A DNA stretch of 5,333 bases. Origin: an uncultured Brevundimonas sp. (GTDB lineage: Bacteria > Pseudomonadota > Alphaproteobacteria > Caulobacterales > Caulobacteraceae). Numbering within the stretch: the first letter of the stretch is position 1; each line of letters begins with the position of its first letter. The position numbers and the translations under genes were made by a program. Under the pieces are notes generated by a model. That model had not been told where the DNA came from and searched no databases. It worked only from the letters and a program-made list of their open reading frames with translations. Positions 1-5,333 of this stretch are shown here, one piece after another. The stretch covers positions 1 to 5,333 of the forward strand of contig CAMLNT010000163.1 in the NCBI GenBank assembly GCA_946481425.1, given 5' to 3'.

Positions 1-637
1 CCGCGTTACGGGGATCGTCTTCGGGAATGTTGGCCTCGACCTTGCCAACCATGTCGCCGCCGACGTCGGCTCCCTTGGTGAAGATGCCGCCGCCGAGACG
101 CGCGAAGATCGAGATCAGCGAAGCGCCGAAGCCCAGCGCGACCAGGCCGTCGACGACCGTCCGGCTGGTGTTCTCGAACCCAAGACCCTGGGTCAGCAGC
201 CAGTAGTAGCCCGACACGCCGATCAGGGCGCCGCCGGCCACGAACAGGCCGGTCACCGCGCCGGACCGGAAGGCGATGGAAAGCCCCTTATCGAGGCTCT
301 CGGACGCCGCCTGGGCGGTCCGGACGTTGGCGCGCACCGAGATCAGCATCCCGGCGTAGCCGGCCAGCCCTGACAGGATCGCGCCAATGGCGAAGCCGAG
401 CGCGGCCCATTCACCGATCAGCAGCCAGGCTGCGACCAGGATGACCACGCCGACCATGGCGATGGTGGTGTACTGGCGGCGGAGATAGGCCGAAGCCCCC
501 TCCTGGATCGCCGCGGCGATCTCTTGCATCCGCGCATTGCCGGCGTTGGCCTTCATGAGGGCGGCCGTCTGCAACGCCCCGTAAAGCACCCCCACCGCGC
601 CGGCCAGGATGACCAGCGGCAGGAAATAGTCTTGCAT
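1..637 (-). CDS. hppA: Membrane-bound proton-translocating pyrophosphatase, N-terminal 212 codons (partial)
   Basis: Inner-membrane pump that hydrolyses pyrophosphate to move H+ across the membrane. I translated it by hand from ATG at 637-635; the frame is open to the window edge, so about 212 of the usual roughly 700 residues are present. Visible hydrophobic segments lie near residues 5-27, 59-75, 78-100 and 126-148. The block 182-188 (GGGIFTK) followed by 191-201 ([11 protein letters not shown]) and PEDDPRN at 205-211 is the pyrophosphate/Mg-binding loop of the family. The commonest form of the loop reads DVGADLVGKVE, so there are two mild changes (A to G, L to M). The N-terminal pattern ARMQEI...QEGASAYL at 35-52 also matches the family. 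A GAGG lies 11 nt before the ATG (649-652). The residues that decide K+ dependence or Na+ versus H+ transport are further downstream and not visible; H+ is inferred from the resemblance to alphaproteobacterial pumps such as that of Rhodospirillum rubrum. Confidence 0.96.
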   Translation of the reverse strand, partial: MQDYFLPLVILAGAVGVLYGALQTAALMKANAGNARMQEIAAAIQEGASAYLRRQYTTIAMVGVVILVAAWLLIGEWAALGFAIGAILSGLAGYAGMLISVRANVRTAQAASESLDKGLSIAFRSGAVTGLFVAGGALIGVSGYYWLLTQGLGFENTSRTVVDGLVALGFGASLISIFARLGGGIFTKGADVGGDMVGKVEANIPEDDPRNA

Positions 638-813
638 GATTGTCGAGTCCTCGTCGTTCTTTTGGGCGCGCGGACCCTTGGCGCGGCGCGTTCGTCCGCC
701 TTCCGGTCCCCCCGTGCGCTACGGACGCACTGACGCGTCCCCCGGGATGAACCGACGGTGCCAAAATCCCGCCGCATTCGCAACGGGCGTATCGCTGGAA
801 TTTGAAGGCCCGC
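638..813 (-). other. Non-coding leader between the small exported protein and hppA
   Basis: These 176 bases hold no credible gene; short frames here are fragments on the opposite strand. It is the only sizeable non-coding stretch in the window, so it probably carries the hppA promoter and perhaps the end of the upstream transcript. I could not identify a convincing -35/-10 pair. Short inverted repeats lie at 714-740 (listed separately). A weak CCCG/CGGG pair followed by TTTT on the minus strand (about 787-763) is too small to call a terminator. Confidence 0.6.
714..740 (-). repeat. Two overlapping, mutually exclusive short inverted repeats in the hppA leader
   Basis: On the plus strand GGACGC at 723-728 is the exact reverse complement of GCGTCC at 735-740 (6-bp stem, 6-nt loop). 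GTGCG at 714-718 is the exact reverse complement of CGCAC at 726-730 (5-bp stem, 7-nt loop). The stems share bases 726-728, so only one can form at a time. Neither is followed by a T-run on the minus strand, so neither is a standard intrinsic terminator. Stems this short arise readily by chance in GC-rich DNA. Confidence 0.3.
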
Positions 814-1221
814 CTAGGTTGCGCGGACGGTGCGCTGCGGCTGCTGGCTGGTGACCTCAACCCGGCTTACGACGCCCCGGCCATAGACGCGGATACAGGC
901 CGCCATGGCGTGTCCCGCCATCGCCCCCGCATTGAGACGATTGGCTTCGCCCGGCAGGGTGAAGGGCCTGCGGTGCGCCATCCGCACAAGCGAATCCCGA
1001 ATGTGCGCGTCCTTCTCGCGGATCGCCGTCGCATCCTGCCCTTCTGAGAGATGCAGGGTCAGGCGCACGAACACATAGTTGCGGATGCGGTCGTCAATCA
1101 CGACCGGCAGGCCGACAGGAGAAAGCTCATGGGTCGGCAGTGCCTCCGGGGCCTCTTCGGCGCGAACCTTAGAGGCGGTGGCTGCGACCGCTCCGGCGGC
1201 GAGGAATGCGCGTCTGTCCAT
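814..1221 (-). CDS. Small exported protein with Tat-like signal peptide; possible FliL-like fold
   Basis: I do not recognise a named family with certainty. The 135-residue protein begins MDRRAFLAAGAVAA: a twin arginine at 3-4 followed by A-F-L, as in Tat signals, then a short hydrophobic stretch to about 16 and a plausible signal-peptidase site VRA|E at 19-22. The mature part would be about 114 residues and periplasmic. Its order is a Pro/Val-rich strand (36-42), a strand with alternating hydrophobics (IRNYVFVRLTLHL, about 46-58), a helix with an IRDSLV motif (72-77) and a C-terminal strand (VVSRVEVTSQ, about 116-125). This resembles the periplasmic domain of the flagellar protein FliL, but without FliL's transmembrane anchor; that comparison is from memory. 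ATG at 1219-1221 has no good Shine-Dalgarno and lies 34 nt after the thiL stop, so it may be the last gene of the operon. The stop is TAG (814-816). Confidence 0.75.
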   Translation of the reverse strand: MDRRAFLAAGAVAATASKVRAEEAPEALPTHELSPVGLPVVIDDRIRNYVFVRLTLHLSEGQDATAIREKDAHIRDSLVRMAHRRPFTLPGEANRLNAGAMAGHAMAACIRVYGRGVVSRVEVTSQQPQRTVRAT

Positions 1222-1255
1222 GCCGCCAGACTAGTCGGTCACTGTGAATCCGGCG

Positions 1256-2269
1256 TTAGCGATGTCGCCAGCCCTGCCGGCTCAGCTCCATGGGAACCCC
1301 GCCCCATGTCGTGGCGACACCCTCACCTGGCTGAACAGACCCGACCATCACGACAGGACAGCCGATGGATTCCGCCTCGGCCTGGATCGCCTCGACCCGG
1401 GCGGGGGGCGCGGTGAAGACGATCTCGTAGTCGTCTCCGGATGTCGCCAGACGCTCCACGGCGGCTGCGGCATCCTCCTGGCGTTCAAGCCAACGGCGTC
1501 CTGCGTCTGACAGCGGGACCAGCCTCAGATCGAGCGTGACCGCCAAGCCCGACGCCCGGGCGATGTTGCCTGCGTCCGCCACGAGACCATCGGACACGTC
1601 CGCGCTGGCCGTCGCCTCACGCGCAATGAGGTCGGCCAGTTCCAGCCTCGGCCGTGGCCGCCGGTAGCGGTCCGCCAGCCAGGCCGCATCCAGGTCGCCG
1701 AACCGTTTGACGCCGGACTTTCCGGCCGCCTCCAGCCCGAGACCGCCATCGCCGATCGTGCCGCTGACGAGGACGGCGTCGCCGGCCGAGGCCCCCGCCC
1801 GGCTCGGCGTCCGGCCGTGGTCGCCCCAGCCGATCAGCGTCGCCCCGAGCGTGAGCGGACCCGGGGTCGACACCGTATCCCCGCCGAGGAGAGCCAGATT
1901 GAACCGGGCCTGGTCGCTCGCCAGACCCCGCGCGAAATCCTCGCGCCAATCCCAGTCGCAACGCTCGGACCAGGCGCAGCTCATCAGGTATCCGAAGGGC
2001 TGGGCGCCCTTGGCCGCCAGATCCGACAGGTTCACGCGCAGCAGCTTGCGCGCAACCGTATTGGCCGGGTCGGTCGCCAGGAAATGCACGCCCTCCACAA
2101 GGGTGTCATGCGTCAGGACCAAGGTCTTGCCGGGCGGAGGCTCAAGAACCGCCACGTCGTCCAGAAGATTGCGGGCCGCCGGGTGGTCCGCCAGCGGCGC
2201 AAGGAGACGCAGGATCGTTTCGAACTCGTCGGGCCGCTCCGAGCCCAAGGGCTCAGCCCCGGACGTCAC
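1256..2269 (-). CDS. thiL: Thiamine-monophosphate kinase
   Basis: Phosphorylates thiamine monophosphate to thiamine diphosphate with ATP, the last step of cofactor synthesis in the cytoplasm. The 337 residues fit the family's usual 320-350. Family motifs appear in order: DDVAVL at 37-42 (the metal-binding DD; the preceding Gly of the common GDD is Leu here), [11 protein letters not shown] at 53-63, [12 protein letters not shown] at 80-91, LLGGDT at 127-132, [12 protein letters not shown] at 168-179, DVSDGL at 224-229 and SGDDYEIVF at 277-285. The start is GTG at 2267-2269, overlapping the end of nusB by 17 nt. An in-frame TTG at 2246-2248 (codon 8) would leave a 4-nt gap after the nusB stop and keeps the whole domain, because similarity begins only around residue 14; neither candidate has a strong ribosome-binding site. 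The stop is TAA. Confidence 0.95.
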   Translation of the reverse strand: MTSGAEPLGSERPDEFETILRLLAPLADHPAARNLLDDVAVLEPPPGKTLVLTHDTLVEGVHFLATDPANTVARKLLRVNLSDLAAKGAQPFGYLMSCAWSERCDWDWREDFARGLASDQARFNLALLGGDTVSTPGPLTLGATLIGWGDHGRTPSRAGASAGDAVLVSGTIGDGGLGLEAAGKSGVKRFGDLDAAWLADRYRRPRPRLELADLIAREATASADVSDGLVADAGNIARASGLAVTLDLRLVPLSDAGRRWLERQEDAAAAVERLATSGDDYEIVFTAPPARVEAIQAEAESIGCPVVMVGSVQPGEGVATTWGGVPMELSRQGWRHR

Positions 2270-2792
2270 GCGCCACGCCGTCCAGCGCAGCGTTCACGAA
2301 GCGGGAGTCCCGCTCGTCGAAGAAAGCCTTGGCCAGTTCGACATATTCGTCGAGCACGACCTCGCGTGGCGTGTCCGGCCGCTTCATCAGTTCCCACGCG
2401 CCAGAGCGAAGCAACGCCCGCAGGGTGGCGTCCAGCCGCACAAGCTTCCACCCCTCGGCCAGCCGCCTGGTCACGGCGCTGTCGACCTGGGCCTGTTCGG
2501 CGACGACGCCACGCACGATCTCGGCGAAATAGGCCTCGTCCGCCTCGGCCATCCATTCGTCTTCCAGGCGATCGTCGAAACGGTGATCCGAGAATTCCTT
2601 GATCACCGTCTCCACGCCCGCACCGGCAAGTTCCATCTGATAGAGGGCCTGCACCGCGGCCAGGCGCGCGACGGTGCGCGCGCGGCGCTCCTTGGCCGAC
2701 AGCGGTGTCTCGTCTGGCGAACGACCCGCTTCGGCGGCGGCCAGTTGCTCCATCACCGCCTTCATCGAGCGCGGATCGGTCGGGTCGGTCAT
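2253..2792 (-). CDS. nusB: Transcription antitermination factor NusB
   Basis: All-helical RNA-binding protein that, with NusE (S10), binds boxA RNA and helps RNA polymerase read through rRNA operons. The product is 179 residues against about 140 in E. coli; the excess is a roughly 30-residue N-terminal extension before the conserved [19 protein letters not shown] (36-54), the Arg-rich first helix. The C-terminal signature DEYVELAK followed by FVNAALD is intact. The frame is open further upstream (to about 2939) but that part lies inside ribH. I chose ATG at 2790-2792 because it overlaps the ribH stop as ATGA and has GGAG 7 nt upstream. The ribH-nusB pair is very common in bacteria and here suggests co-translation rather than a shared biochemical role. 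Confidence 0.95.
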   Translation of the reverse strand: MTDPTDPRSMKAVMEQLAAAEAGRSPDETPLSAKERRARTVARLAAVQALYQMELAGAGVETVIKEFSDHRFDDRLEDEWMAEADEAYFAEIVRGVVAEQAQVDSAVTRRLAEGWKLVRLDATLRALLRSGAWELMKRPDTPREVVLDEYVELAKAFFDERDSRFVNAALDGVARDVRG

Positions 2793-3253
2793 GCGGAGGC
2801 TCCGCGCAGTCTGCGCTTGAGAGAGATCAGGTCCAGGCACGCGCGAGCTGCGGCGCCGCCCTTGTCTCCCTGGTTGGGATCGGCCCGCCACTGGGCCTGA
2901 TCCTCGTCTTCGGTGGTGAGAATGCCGTTGCCGATGCAAAGGCGGTGCTGGACGCCGAGATCCATGATCCCGCGCGCCGATTCATTGGACACGACCTCGA
3001 AATGATAGGTCTCGCCCCGGATCACGCTGCCCAGGGCGACATAGCCATCGTAGCGGACGCCGACCGGGAACCGGCCCGATTCTTCCGCCAGCGCGATCGC
3101 CGTCGGGATTTCCAGCGCGCCGGGCACTGTGATGACGTTGAACTCGGCCCCTGCCGCCTGAAGCGCCCGCTTGGCGCCGGCCAGCAACTGGTCGGACAGG
3201 TCGTTGTAGTAGCGCGCCTCGACAATGAGGACGCGAACCGGATCCTGGATCAT
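2789..3253 (-). CDS. ribH: 6,7-dimethyl-8-ribityllumazine synthase
   Basis: Condenses 5-amino-6-ribitylamino-uracil with 3,4-dihydroxy-2-butanone 4-phosphate to lumazine, the penultimate riboflavin step, in the cytoplasm. The 154 residues match the family. Motifs: an aromatic-N substrate-binding segment RYYNDL at 14-19, LLAGA at 23-27, VPGALEIP at 43-50, [14 protein letters not shown] at 73-86 with the catalytic His84, [11 protein letters not shown] at 110-120 with the phosphate-binding Arg nearby (R123), and a final [10 protein letters not shown] at 127-136. The [10 protein letters not shown] type is the classical synthase rather than the divergent second copy (RibH2) of some Rhizobiales. 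The start ATG (3251-3253) overlaps the ribB stop as ATGA, with GAGGG 9 nt upstream. Confidence 0.97.
   Translation of the reverse strand: MIQDPVRVLIVEARYYNDLSDQLLAGAKRALQAAGAEFNVITVPGALEIPTAIALAEESGRFPVGVRYDGYVALGSVIRGETYHFEVVSNESARGIMDLGVQHRLCIGNGILTTEDEDQAQWRADPNQGDKGGAAARACLDLISLKRRLRGASA
2793..2805 (-). promoter_or_regulatory. nusB ribosome-binding site inside a short palindrome
   Basis: Immediately before the nusB ATG the sequence GCGGAG-C-CTCCGC (minus strand) is an exact 6+6 inverted repeat around one base. It contains the GGAG (2803-2800) that would recruit the ribosome, 7 nt from the ATG. Folded as a 4-bp stem with a 5-nt loop it would partly hide that site, and ribosomes finishing ribH would open it. 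The palindrome is seen directly; the regulatory role is inference. Confidence 0.4.
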
Positions 3254-3891
3254 CGCTGGCCACCCTCGCGATAGGCGATCAGGTCGGCGATCGTTCCGAT
3301 CTTCAGCCCGTGCCGACGCGCGAAGACGATCAGCTCAGGCAGGCGCGCCATGGTCCCGTCGTCGTTCATGATCTCGCAGATCACGCCCGCCGGCTCATGA
3401 CCGGCCAGACGCGCGATATCGACCGCCGCCTCTGTATGTCCAGGGCGGGTCAGGACGCCGCCCTCACGCGCCACGATCGGGAACATGTGGCCGGGGCTGA
3501 CGACATCGGCCGCCTGTGCGTCCGTGGCGATCGTCGCCGCAATGGTGCGCGCACGATCAGCCGCCGAAATCCCCGTGGTGACCCCCTCGGCCGCCTCCAC
3601 CGAGACGGTGAAAGCCGTGCCGAGCCCGGACCGGTTCGTTTCAGCCATGGGCCTTAGGTTCATGCGATCCGCACGCTCCGGCGTGATCGCAAGGCAGATC
3701 AGCCCCCTCGCCTCGCGCGCCATGAAGGCGATCACCTCCGGCGTGGCGAAGGCGGCCGGGATCACCACGTCGCCCTCGTTCTCCCGGTCCTCGGCGTCGA
3801 CCAGGATGAAGGGGCGGCCCGCGGCGGCCTCGGCGATGATCGCCTCGATCGGACTGACGGACGCCTCCGGAATGGGCGCGGAATAGGTCAT
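3250..3891 (-). CDS. ribB: 3,4-dihydroxy-2-butanone-4-phosphate synthase, stand-alone (no RibA domain)
   Basis: Converts ribulose 5-phosphate to 3,4-dihydroxy-2-butanone 4-phosphate plus formate, supplying the four-carbon unit for RibH. The 213 residues match single-domain RibB. Catalytic and metal-binding motifs are all present: [11 protein letters not shown] at 32-42, [11 protein letters not shown] at 104-114, [16 protein letters not shown] at 132-147, [10 protein letters not shown] at 149-158 and AGVICEI at 168-174. The protein ends a few residues after the DLIAYR segment, exactly where fused RibBA proteins run on into GTP cyclohydrolase II; no such domain follows. I chose ATG at 3889-3891 because it forms an ATGA overlap with the ribE stop and has AGGAG at 3897-3901, rather than the GTG five codons upstream. 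Confidence 0.96.
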   Translation of the reverse strand: MTYSAPIPEASVSPIEAIIAEAAAGRPFILVDAEDRENEGDVVIPAAFATPEVIAFMAREARGLICLAITPERADRMNLRPMAETNRSGLGTAFTVSVEAAEGVTTGISAADRARTIAATIATDAQAADVVSPGHMFPIVAREGGVLTRPGHTEAAVDIARLAGHEPAGVICEIMNDDGTMARLPELIVFARRHGLKIGTIADLIAYREGGQR

Positions 3892-4478
3892 GCCGTCTCC
3901 TGCCACCTCGCGAGGTATCGCGCCAGCATGTCGATCTCCAGATTGACGCGATTGCCCGCTTTCAGGTCCGAAAGCGTGGTGGCCTCCAGGGTGTGCGGGA
4001 TGACATTCACGCTGAACGCCCGCCCCTCGACCGTGTTCACGGTCAGCGACACCCCATCGACCGTGATCGATCCCTTGGCGGCGATGAAACGGTGCAGCGG
4101 CTCGGGCGCCGCGATCACGATCCGCCGCGATCCGCCCTCGGCCTCGACCGATATGACCTCGCCAAGCCCGTCGACATGGCCCGACACGATGTGCCCGCCC
4201 ATCTCGTCTCCGAGCCGGGCTGCGCGCTCAAGATTGATACGTCCGCCCTCGGACCAGTCGCCCAGCGTGGTCTTCGACAGGGTTTCGCCCGAGACCTCCA
4301 CCGCGAACCATCCCGGACCCGTCTCCGTCACCGTCAGGCAACAGCCCGCGTGGCTGATCGAGGCGCCCAGATCGATGCTTGCGGTGTCCCACGCCGTTTC
4401 GATCTCGTAGCGCCGGTCGCGCTCGGTCTGCCGGACCGAACGGACCCGGCCGATGTCAGTGACGATACCGGTGAACAT
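3888..4478 (-). CDS. ribE: Riboflavin synthase, alpha subunit
   Basis: Dismutates two molecules of 6,7-dimethyl-8-ribityllumazine to riboflavin and 5-amino-6-ribitylamino-uracil; it works as a trimer in the cytoplasm. The protein has 196 residues against about 200 for the family, with two tandem lumazine-binding barrels. Barrel 1 starts with the invariant MFTGIV (1-6) and holds SHAGCCLTV at 42-50. Barrel 2 begins near 98 with VSGHVDG (98-104) and holds [13 protein letters not shown] at 136-148 and IPHTLEATT at 160-168. The C-terminal segment that drives trimer formation (MLARYLARW) is present. ATG at 4476-4478 is 3 nt after the ribD stop (TGA-GCC-ATG). It has no strong Shine-Dalgarno, so translation probably relies on ribosomes ending ribD. 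The same gene is called ribC in E. coli. Confidence 0.97.
   Translation of the reverse strand: MFTGIVTDIGRVRSVRQTERDRRYEIETAWDTASIDLGASISHAGCCLTVTETGPGWFAVEVSGETLSKTTLGDWSEGGRINLERAARLGDEMGGHIVSGHVDGLGEVISVEAEGGSRRIVIAAPEPLHRFIAAKGSITVDGVSLTVNTVEGRAFSVNVIPHTLEATTLSDLKAGNRVNLEIDMLARYLARWQETA
3897..3901 (-). promoter_or_regulatory. Shine-Dalgarno of ribB
   Basis: AGGAG lies 5 nt before the ATG at 3891-3889 and within the end of ribE. It is the strongest ribosome-binding site in the window and decides the ribB start in favour of this ATG over the upstream in-frame GTG at 3906-3904. Confidence 0.75.
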
Positions 4479-4481
4479 GGC

Positions 4482-5171
4482 TCAGGCGATCCGCGCGTAG
4501 CGCTCCCAAAGATCGTCGCCACGGACCTCCACGGCGACGCGACGGTATCTGGGGGCTTGGGCCAGTTTCTCAAGCGCCAGACCGGCCACGCAGGGCCGTC
4601 CCTCCGATCCCAGCAGGATCGGCGCACGGAACCACTCGATCCGATCCACGGCTCCGGCCCGCAGGAAACTCGCCGCCACCTGACCGCCGCCCTCGATCAG
4701 GACCGAGCCGATCCCCCGCTTCTGCAGCGCGCCCAGCACCGCCTCGACGGTGGGGCGTCCATCCTCTCCAGCCTCGACCCGCTCGACCTGCGCCCGCCGA
4801 ATGGGCCGCGGCTCCTGGGCCGTCAGGATGAGGCACCCGGCCTTCGTCGCCTCGGCCAGCGACGGCGTGCGCAACCGGCTATCGAGGATCACGCGCAGCG
4901 GCTGCCGCTCGGCCTCGTCGAAATCGCTCGGCGAATAGCCGTCAGGCGCGGGCTCGGCCGCGCCCCGGCCCGACAGCCTCACCGTCAGGGCGGGGTCATC
5001 CGCGATGACCGTCTCCACACCGACCAGAATGGCCTCATGCGCCGCACGCAGGCGATGGCCCTCGGCGCGGGCCTCTTCGCCCGTGATCCACTTCGACTCG
5101 CCACTGGCGGTCGCGATCCGGCCGTCCAGCGAGGTCGCCAGCTTCAGCGTGACTGTAGGGCCGTCGGGCAT
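4482..5171 (-). CDS. ribD: RibD reductase domain only (5-amino-6-(5-phosphoribosylamino)uracil reductase)
   Basis: NADPH-dependent reduction of the ribosyl side chain to ribityl in riboflavin synthesis; the fold is that of dihydrofolate reductase. The 229 residues align from the first codons with the C-terminal half of E. coli RibD: TLKLATSLDGRIAT at 8-21, SGESKWIT at 23-30, the H-x-LR at 39-42, ILVGVETVIADDPALTVR at 48-65, PLRVILDS at 91-98, SVLIEGGG at 156-163 and APILLGSEG further on. Full-length RibD has about 145 more N-terminal residues forming the zinc deaminase (HAE and PCxxxGRTxPC motifs). None of that is present: there is an in-frame stop at 5190-5192, and the bases upstream encode NrdR. 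The ATG (5169-5171) shares one base with the nrdR stop (TGATG), with GAGGG 3 nt upstream, so the short form looks genuine rather than truncated by error. Confidence 0.93.
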   Translation of the reverse strand: MPDGPTVTLKLATSLDGRIATASGESKWITGEEARAEGHRLRAAHEAILVGVETVIADDPALTVRLSGRGAAEPAPDGYSPSDFDEAERQPLRVILDSRLRTPSLAEATKAGCLILTAQEPRPIRRAQVERVEAGEDGRPTVEAVLGALQKRGIGSVLIEGGGQVAASFLRAGAVDRIEWFRAPILLGSEGRPCVAGLALEKLAQAPRYRRVAVEVRGDDLWERYARIA

Positions 5172-5333
5172 CAGCCCTCGTCCAGCCCTTCATCTCCCAG
5201 GAAGCGGGCGAAGTCCGAACTGTGCCGGAAGTCCCTGTAGACCGAGGCGTAGCGGACATAGGCCACCTCATCGACGCCCTTCAGCGCCTTCATGATGAAG
5301 TCGCCGACCGTCGAGGACGGGATTTCCGTCTCG
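5171..5333 (-). CDS. nrdR: Transcriptional repressor NrdR, C-terminal 53 residues (partial)
   Basis: NrdR is an ATP-cone and zinc-ribbon repressor that binds NrdR boxes before ribonucleotide reductase genes and responds to (d)ATP. Only the last 53 codons before TGA (5171-5173) are inside the window, translated by hand since the frame runs off the right edge. They include VGDFIMKALKGVDEVAYVRY, followed by ASVYRDF. The DEVAYVRxASVYRxF block is the hallmark end of the NrdR ATP-cone region, followed by a short acidic tail (LGDELEGLDEG). The zinc ribbon and most of the ATP cone lie outside. nrdR directly before ribD is a frequent arrangement in proteobacteria. Confidence 0.93.
   Translation of the reverse strand, partial: ETEIPSSTVGDFIMKALKGVDEVAYVRYASVYRDFRHSSDFARFLGDEGLDEG

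Noticed and set aside
645..649. GANTC (CcrM methylation) site just before hppA
   Set aside because: GANTC occurs many times in the window, roughly as base composition predicts, so this one is not evidence of cell-cycle control.
763..787. Intrinsic terminator after the small exported protein
   Set aside because: Only a 4-bp CCCG/CGGG stem with a 12-nt loop precedes a TTTT on the minus strand, which is too weak to call.
1707..2900. 397-codon open frame on the plus strand
   Set aside because: It lies antisense to thiL, nusB and part of ribH, is Arg/Pro/Ser-rich with no recognisable motif, and is the expected open antisense frame of GC-rich codons.
2793..2939. Longer nusB beginning at 2939
   Set aside because: The extra 49 residues lie inside ribH in another frame, are Arg/Ser-rich with no NusB similarity, and the ATGA start with GGAG at 2792 is better.
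3892..3906. GTG start for ribB at 3906
   Set aside because: The ATG at 3891 has AGGAG at 5-nt spacing and the ATGA overlap seen at neighbouring junctions; the GTG lacks both.
4479..5173. FMN riboswitch within the rib genes
   Set aside because: Gaps between the genes are at most 4 nt, leaving no room. Any such element would have to lie upstream of nrdR, outside the window.
3993..5240. 415-codon open frame on the plus strand
   Set aside because: It is antisense to ribE and ribD, whose family motifs are intact. Its composition (Arg, Asp, Gln, His, Pro) is that of a shadow frame.

Overview
The window is GC-rich (about two thirds G+C by eye), densely packed bacterial DNA with every credible gene on the minus strand. 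The order nrdR - ribD - ribE - ribB - ribH - nusB - thiL - small exported protein - hppA, together with the protein sequences (an Alphaproteobacteria-type H+-pyrophosphatase and an NusB with an N-terminal extension), suggests an alphaproteobacterium. Caulobacterales (Caulobacter/Brevundimonas-like) is the best guess; the genus is inference.

Layout, in the direction of transcription from high to low coordinates. The C-terminal third of the NrdR repressor enters at the right edge (5333-5171). Its stop overlaps the start of a RibD that contains only the reductase domain (5171-4482). Riboflavin synthase ribE (4478-3888), dihydroxybutanone-phosphate synthase ribB without the RibA half (3891-3250), lumazine synthase ribH (3253-2789), the antitermination factor nusB (2792-2253) and thiamine-monophosphate kinase thiL (2269-1256) follow. 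Junctions from nrdR to thiL are overlaps or gaps of at most 4 nt, so this is one translationally coupled operon. A 34-nt gap leads to a small protein with a Tat-like signal peptide (1221-814). A 176-nt non-coding leader (813-638) then precedes hppA, whose first 212 codons are present (637-1).

Functionally, the core is the late part of flavin synthesis. RibD-reductase yields the reduced pyrimidine, RibB makes the four-carbon unit from ribulose 5-phosphate, RibH condenses them to lumazine, and RibE converts lumazine to riboflavin. NusB and ThiL are common companions of ribH. HppA pumps protons using pyrophosphate.

The point most worth a second look is what is absent. The two enzymes that open the pyrimidine branch are GTP cyclohydrolase II (RibA, often fused to RibB) and the pyrimidine deaminase (normally the N-terminal half of RibD). 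Neither is in the window, and both of their usual fusion partners occur here as clean single-domain proteins. No mobile element, CRISPR array, tRNA, rRNA or riboswitch was seen, and no wholly new system; this is mainly a housekeeping locus.
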